Shown one piece after another: positions 60,829-64,000 of a stretch of 64,000 bases of DNA (position 1 is its first letter; each line of letters begins with the position of its first letter). The stretch spans positions 15,518,001-15,582,000 of the forward strand of contig BSBN01001225.1 in assembly GCA_027924645.1 (NCBI GenBank), read 5' to 3'. This DNA is from Cunninghamia lanceolata. Lineage: Eukaryota > Streptophyta > Pinopsida > Cupressales > Cupressaceae. The notes under the pieces were generated by a model, which was given only the letters and a program-made list of their open reading frames with translations, was not told the origin of the DNA and did no database searches. The translations under genes were made by a program, and so were the position numbers.

Positions 60829-63101
60829 TAACAATTGTATGTTCAATCAAAAGGTAACATTTTCATTTTGTAGTTGTATGCAATTATTTGACAACTATAA
60901 AATTTCTTTCTCTATTTGTGAAAAACTGATTGTATATTTAAAAATTGACTTTTTTGAGATTAAAAGATGTAGACATATCCTTGATTTCCTAGATGGCCAG
61001 GGGACGTCCCCTGCCATCCCCACATTCTTGGGATAACAATGGGGGCAAGGACATAGGATTGGGGGGCAAGGCCTAAATTTGATGGCCATATGGCCATATT
61101 TAGGCATTTTTGCATAAAATACAATCAAAATTTTAAAAAATTGTATTACAGCAAAGGAGAGATTTTGGACAGACCATCAAAATTTATATAGGATTATAAT
61201 GATATATATATTTGGTTTATATATAATTTTATTTATATTAAAATATGTCTTTGTATTTTAGGGGACCTTCAAATGAATTACCATCATGAAAAAATTCCCT
61301 ATAGGCAGGGTCCATTGTCAAGTTTAGGACCTACTAGGGGGCCATGTGTCTCTACATATCACAATTGTTGAGATAAGATATGTATAAAATTATTGGAAAC
61401 ATGTTATAGAAAAGAAAACATTTTATTCTTACTTGGAATATAAGAATTACATTTGGACATTATAATACCTTTAGAAGATTGAATCTAATTAAAAACTAAA
61501 AACTAAAACAAAATGAATGCTATACTGTAATATATTACCTTCACATCTCATTAATATAACACATTTCACTAATATAACACATTTCAGCACATACTAATTA
61601 TAATTCTGTCAATTAAAAAAAAGGAAGAAACAAAGATTTTACCATCTGCAAAAACAGATTGTATACCATTAATTATTTAGAGAAGATGTGTATAAAATTA
61701 TTGGAAACATGCTACAGAAAAGAAAACATTTTATTCTTACTTGAAATATAAGAATTACATTTCCACATTATAATACCTTTAAAAGATTGATTCTAATTAA
61801 TTGATATTATCTATTTTAATTAAAAATTAAAACAAAATGAATGCTATACTGTAATATATTACCTTCAGCAGATACCAATATAACACATTTCAGCACATAC
61901 TAATTATAATTCTGTCAATTAAAAAAAAGGAAGAAAGAAACATTTTACCATCTTCAAAAACAGATTGTATACCATTATTTACTGCTCTCCATATTTTTTT
62001 TACCTTGCTAATACAACATATCCATTAATGGTTACACTATTTCCTTATTTTAACTTTTTACCTTTTTTCTGTAATTATTTAAAACTATAAGCAAGTTTTA
62101 ACATACACATGTCCACTTACTTCTACTTAAATATCATTCACTTCAATGGTCAAACAGTCAATAACAATTTTACACCTCATTCACAACAAAAAGTAGTAAA
62201 TATTTGTCCCATTTTTATTGGCCAAAACTAATAGTTGAAATGGATATTTAAGAATAGCCATTCACTTACAGGAATGGAATTTGTTCTTCAACAAACCCAC
62301 ATCAGGCTTCAAACATTCTAAATTGAAATTTACCAAAGACGCTCAAATAACTGGCATACACACTTCAAATTCTTTGGAATGAATCTACACCTTATATTAC
62401 CCTCTTATTTGAGCTTCTTTAATGAAGGCCTTCCTACATAGTTCTCTGTTCTGAAGATATAAATGAGACAAGACATGCACTTAATCCTGACCTAAAATTT
62501 TGAAATTACACAGGACTTTGACTTGTGAAATCCTGCTCTGCAAATTTGAAATCCATTACAAGTTTTCTTAATGCATTGGTTGTTGGATACTTGTTAGATG
62601 ATTAAATATTGTTCAATCTCTTCATGAATTCAATGGCAGGACCATACAGTGATGATTTAAAAGCAGATCTACTACTTTAATACAAAATGGTGTATAGTAA
62701 CCATTTACATTTTTTATAAGATCATTTGTCATTTGTCTGTGTTGTTTTTGAAGTCAATGTATTCCTCTAACAAAAATATGCATAAATATATTCAGTCAAG
62801 ATTACGTCTTCTGGGACTCTACTGGGCATAACACTTCTTTGGAATGAAACTCCTCTGAAGTACAGAGAAGTCAACTCCAAATGAAGCACAGCCCTATTAA
62901 TACATAATTACATTTCAAGAACTCAACATACATGATGGAGTCCATTATCCACTCATTATTTGGAATTTAACATACACTCATTTAGTTGAAAAGAAAGTTA
63001 GGCAAAAGGAAGAAACCACAGAAATTAACTACTTCCAACAGAATATTATTTTGAAAGATCTTTCCCAAGGTAGGAAAAACAAGCCCGTTCTTCAGAATTT
63101 T
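60829..63101. other. AT-rich intergenic DNA downstream of the right EDS1-like gene
   Basis: No gene is seen. It includes a GC-rich patch at 60990-61085 with the exact palindrome AGGGGACGTCCCCT (60999-61012), and a tandem duplication at 61367-61985. The last few hundred bases before 63102 would be the 3' untranslated region of the EP-domain exon. Confidence 0.5.
61367..61985. repeat. Tandem duplication, unit about 305-315 bp
   Basis: TGTATAAAATTATTGGAAAC through TTCAGCACATACTAATTATA to CAGATTGTATACCATTA occurs at 61377-61672 and again at 61688-61978 with about 10% difference and a few indels. Confidence 0.9.
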
Positions 63102-63899
63102 CTACTTCCACCTCTCATTTGCCATGAAGTCGAACAAAGGAGAGCTTGACCTCCATTGTGGGAATTGAAGTTGAAGATGGTTGCTGTATTGTTCCCACCA
63201 AGTCATGAAGCTACTCCCCTTTAAGAAAACCTCTGCAGAAATATTCTTGTCTCTGATCATACCCCAAATATAATTTTCAAACTCTTGGCTTTCTTGCAAT
63301 GAAGCATTCATGACTTGATGTTGGTCTTGCTTTTGCTGGAGACTTGGCAACGCTTGACAAGCTTCTTCTAAACGAGCCCAAAAACAGGAATCCAGAGTTA
63401 AGGATGCAAACTTTGTGCGATCCTTCTTATCTCTGCCAGAGCGAGTTTGTTCTTTTTCTTTCATCCATTTCTCCAGAACTATGTAATGGTAGGGTCTCAC
63501 ACCATCTGAAAGATAGCTTTTGCTATCCTTCCGTGTATGATAGTAGTATGAAATGTCCAGAGGCTCGATAAGTCTTCTATATGCAGTGCCAGCATTGATC
63601 CATTTATTTTGCCATCGGAAGTCACTTGGCAATACATGCTTCTCCTCCTTCTCAACAATTTCATCCCAAAATGCTTCCAACTTTATTCTAGCCATATTTA
63701 CATGAACATCTGGCTTTTCAGCTTGCTGTTTGAAAGAATCATAGTAGCCAGAAACCTTGTTACAACCTCCTTTGTACCAATCCACCTCTGCCATATAACT
63801 TTGGCTTTTGCTCAAGTTGTCATTTAGTTTCTCAATGTTCATATCTTGCTCATTTTTCATCTCTCCAGCTTTTCTGAGTGCAAGTGATGCATGATGGTT
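63102..63899 (-). CDS. EDS1/PAD4/SAG101-family protein, last exon (EP domain)
   Basis: EP domains are the C-terminal helical part unique to EDS1, PAD4 and SAG101. They form the heterodimer cavity that binds TIR-derived nucleotide signals and recruits helper NLRs (family knowledge). Seen: an acceptor TTTTTAAGCAG at 63910-63900, then a phase-0 exon starting NHHASLALRKAGEM and ending with TAG at 63102, 265 residues with no stop or frameshift. Diagnostic segments in order: WYKGGC, GYYDSFK, VHVNMARIKLEAFWDEI, LPSDF, KWINAGTAYRRLIEPLDIS followed by YYY, RPYHYIVLEKWM, and FASLTLDSCFWARLEEA. The SLTLDSCFWA form is closer to PAD4 and SAG101 (TQDTCFWA) than to EDS1, but I would not assign the subfamily from one exon. 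The lipase-like domain and start lie beyond the right edge. It appears intact and under protein-level constraint. Confidence 0.88.
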   Translation of the reverse strand, partial: NHHASLALRKAGEMKNEQDMNIEKLNDNLSKSQSYMAEVDWYKGGCNKVSGYYDSFKQQAEKPDVHVNMARIKLEAFWDEIVEKEEKHVLPSDFRWQNKWINAGTAYRRLIEPLDISYYYHTRKDSKSYLSDGVRPYHYIVLEKWMKEKEQTRSGRDKKDRTKFASLTLDSCFWARLEEACQALPSLQQKQDQHQVMNASLQESQEFENYIWGMIRDKNISAEVFLKGSSFMTWWEQYSNHLQLQFPQWRSSSPLFDFMANERWK

Positions 63900-64000
63900 C
63901 TGCTTAAAAATAACAAATAATCAATCTATTTGTCTAAACAAAGGAAACAACGTTAAGAGGAAAAAAATGGAGAGAACTAAGAAGCTACCATCAATTTTGA

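Overview
This window is nuclear DNA from a seed plant with a large, transposon-filled genome. My best guess is a gymnosperm, probably a conifer. The basis is indirect: EDS1/PAD4-family gene pieces separated by tens of kilobases of decayed elements, plant-type degenerate (TTTAGGG)-like arrays inside the chromosome, plant Ty1, Ty3 and L1 elements, and no dense gene space. The species cannot be read from this sequence.

Host genes lie at the two ends, all on the minus strand. At the left, an EDS1/PAD4-like gene begins with a TATA box near 1595, a 29-bp first exon (1545-1517) and a second exon (1084 to about 725) coding the start of the lipase-like domain. At the right edge, 63899-63102 is the last exon of another family member and codes a well-preserved EP domain. 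Between them, 46480-47168 is a truncated copy of the left gene and its downstream flank. Together these look like a tandem EDS1-family cluster pulled apart by insertions.

The most unusual object spans 4381-26991. It is a 22.6-kb block bounded by 31-bp terminal inverted repeats (29 of 31 matching) and a possible 4-bp target duplication (TGTT). Inside are two convergent genes. A decayed DDE-type transposase (plus strand, 11853-14948) belongs to a superfamily I cannot name with confidence. A second gene (minus strand, 26905-24678) has at least seven exons, phase-consistent splice sites and no recognisable domain. CpG-rich inverted motifs (core GAGCGCGTTATA) sit near both ends and upstream of the transposase. 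The block also carries about 2.8 kb of degenerate telomere-like repeat and about 2.8 kb of a 359-bp satellite with an alternating A/B arrangement. Two solo LTRs of one family, in opposite orientations and each with a perfect 5-bp target duplication, are nested in those arrays.

The rest is mostly other mobile DNA. 36185-41363 is a 5'-truncated L1-type LINE with a 20-bp target duplication; it carries an extra long ORF downstream of the RNase H domain. About 48560-52778 is a Ty3-type remnant (protease, G-patch and 3' LTR only). 54467-60823 is a complete but inactivated Ty1/copia element with both LTRs, a primer binding site and a 5-bp target duplication. 47522-48467 is a MITE-like element. The intervening sequence is AT-rich with small local duplications. 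Almost all premature stops in the decayed element genes fit C-to-T change at CGA, CAG or CAA codons, as expected of long-methylated plant transposons.
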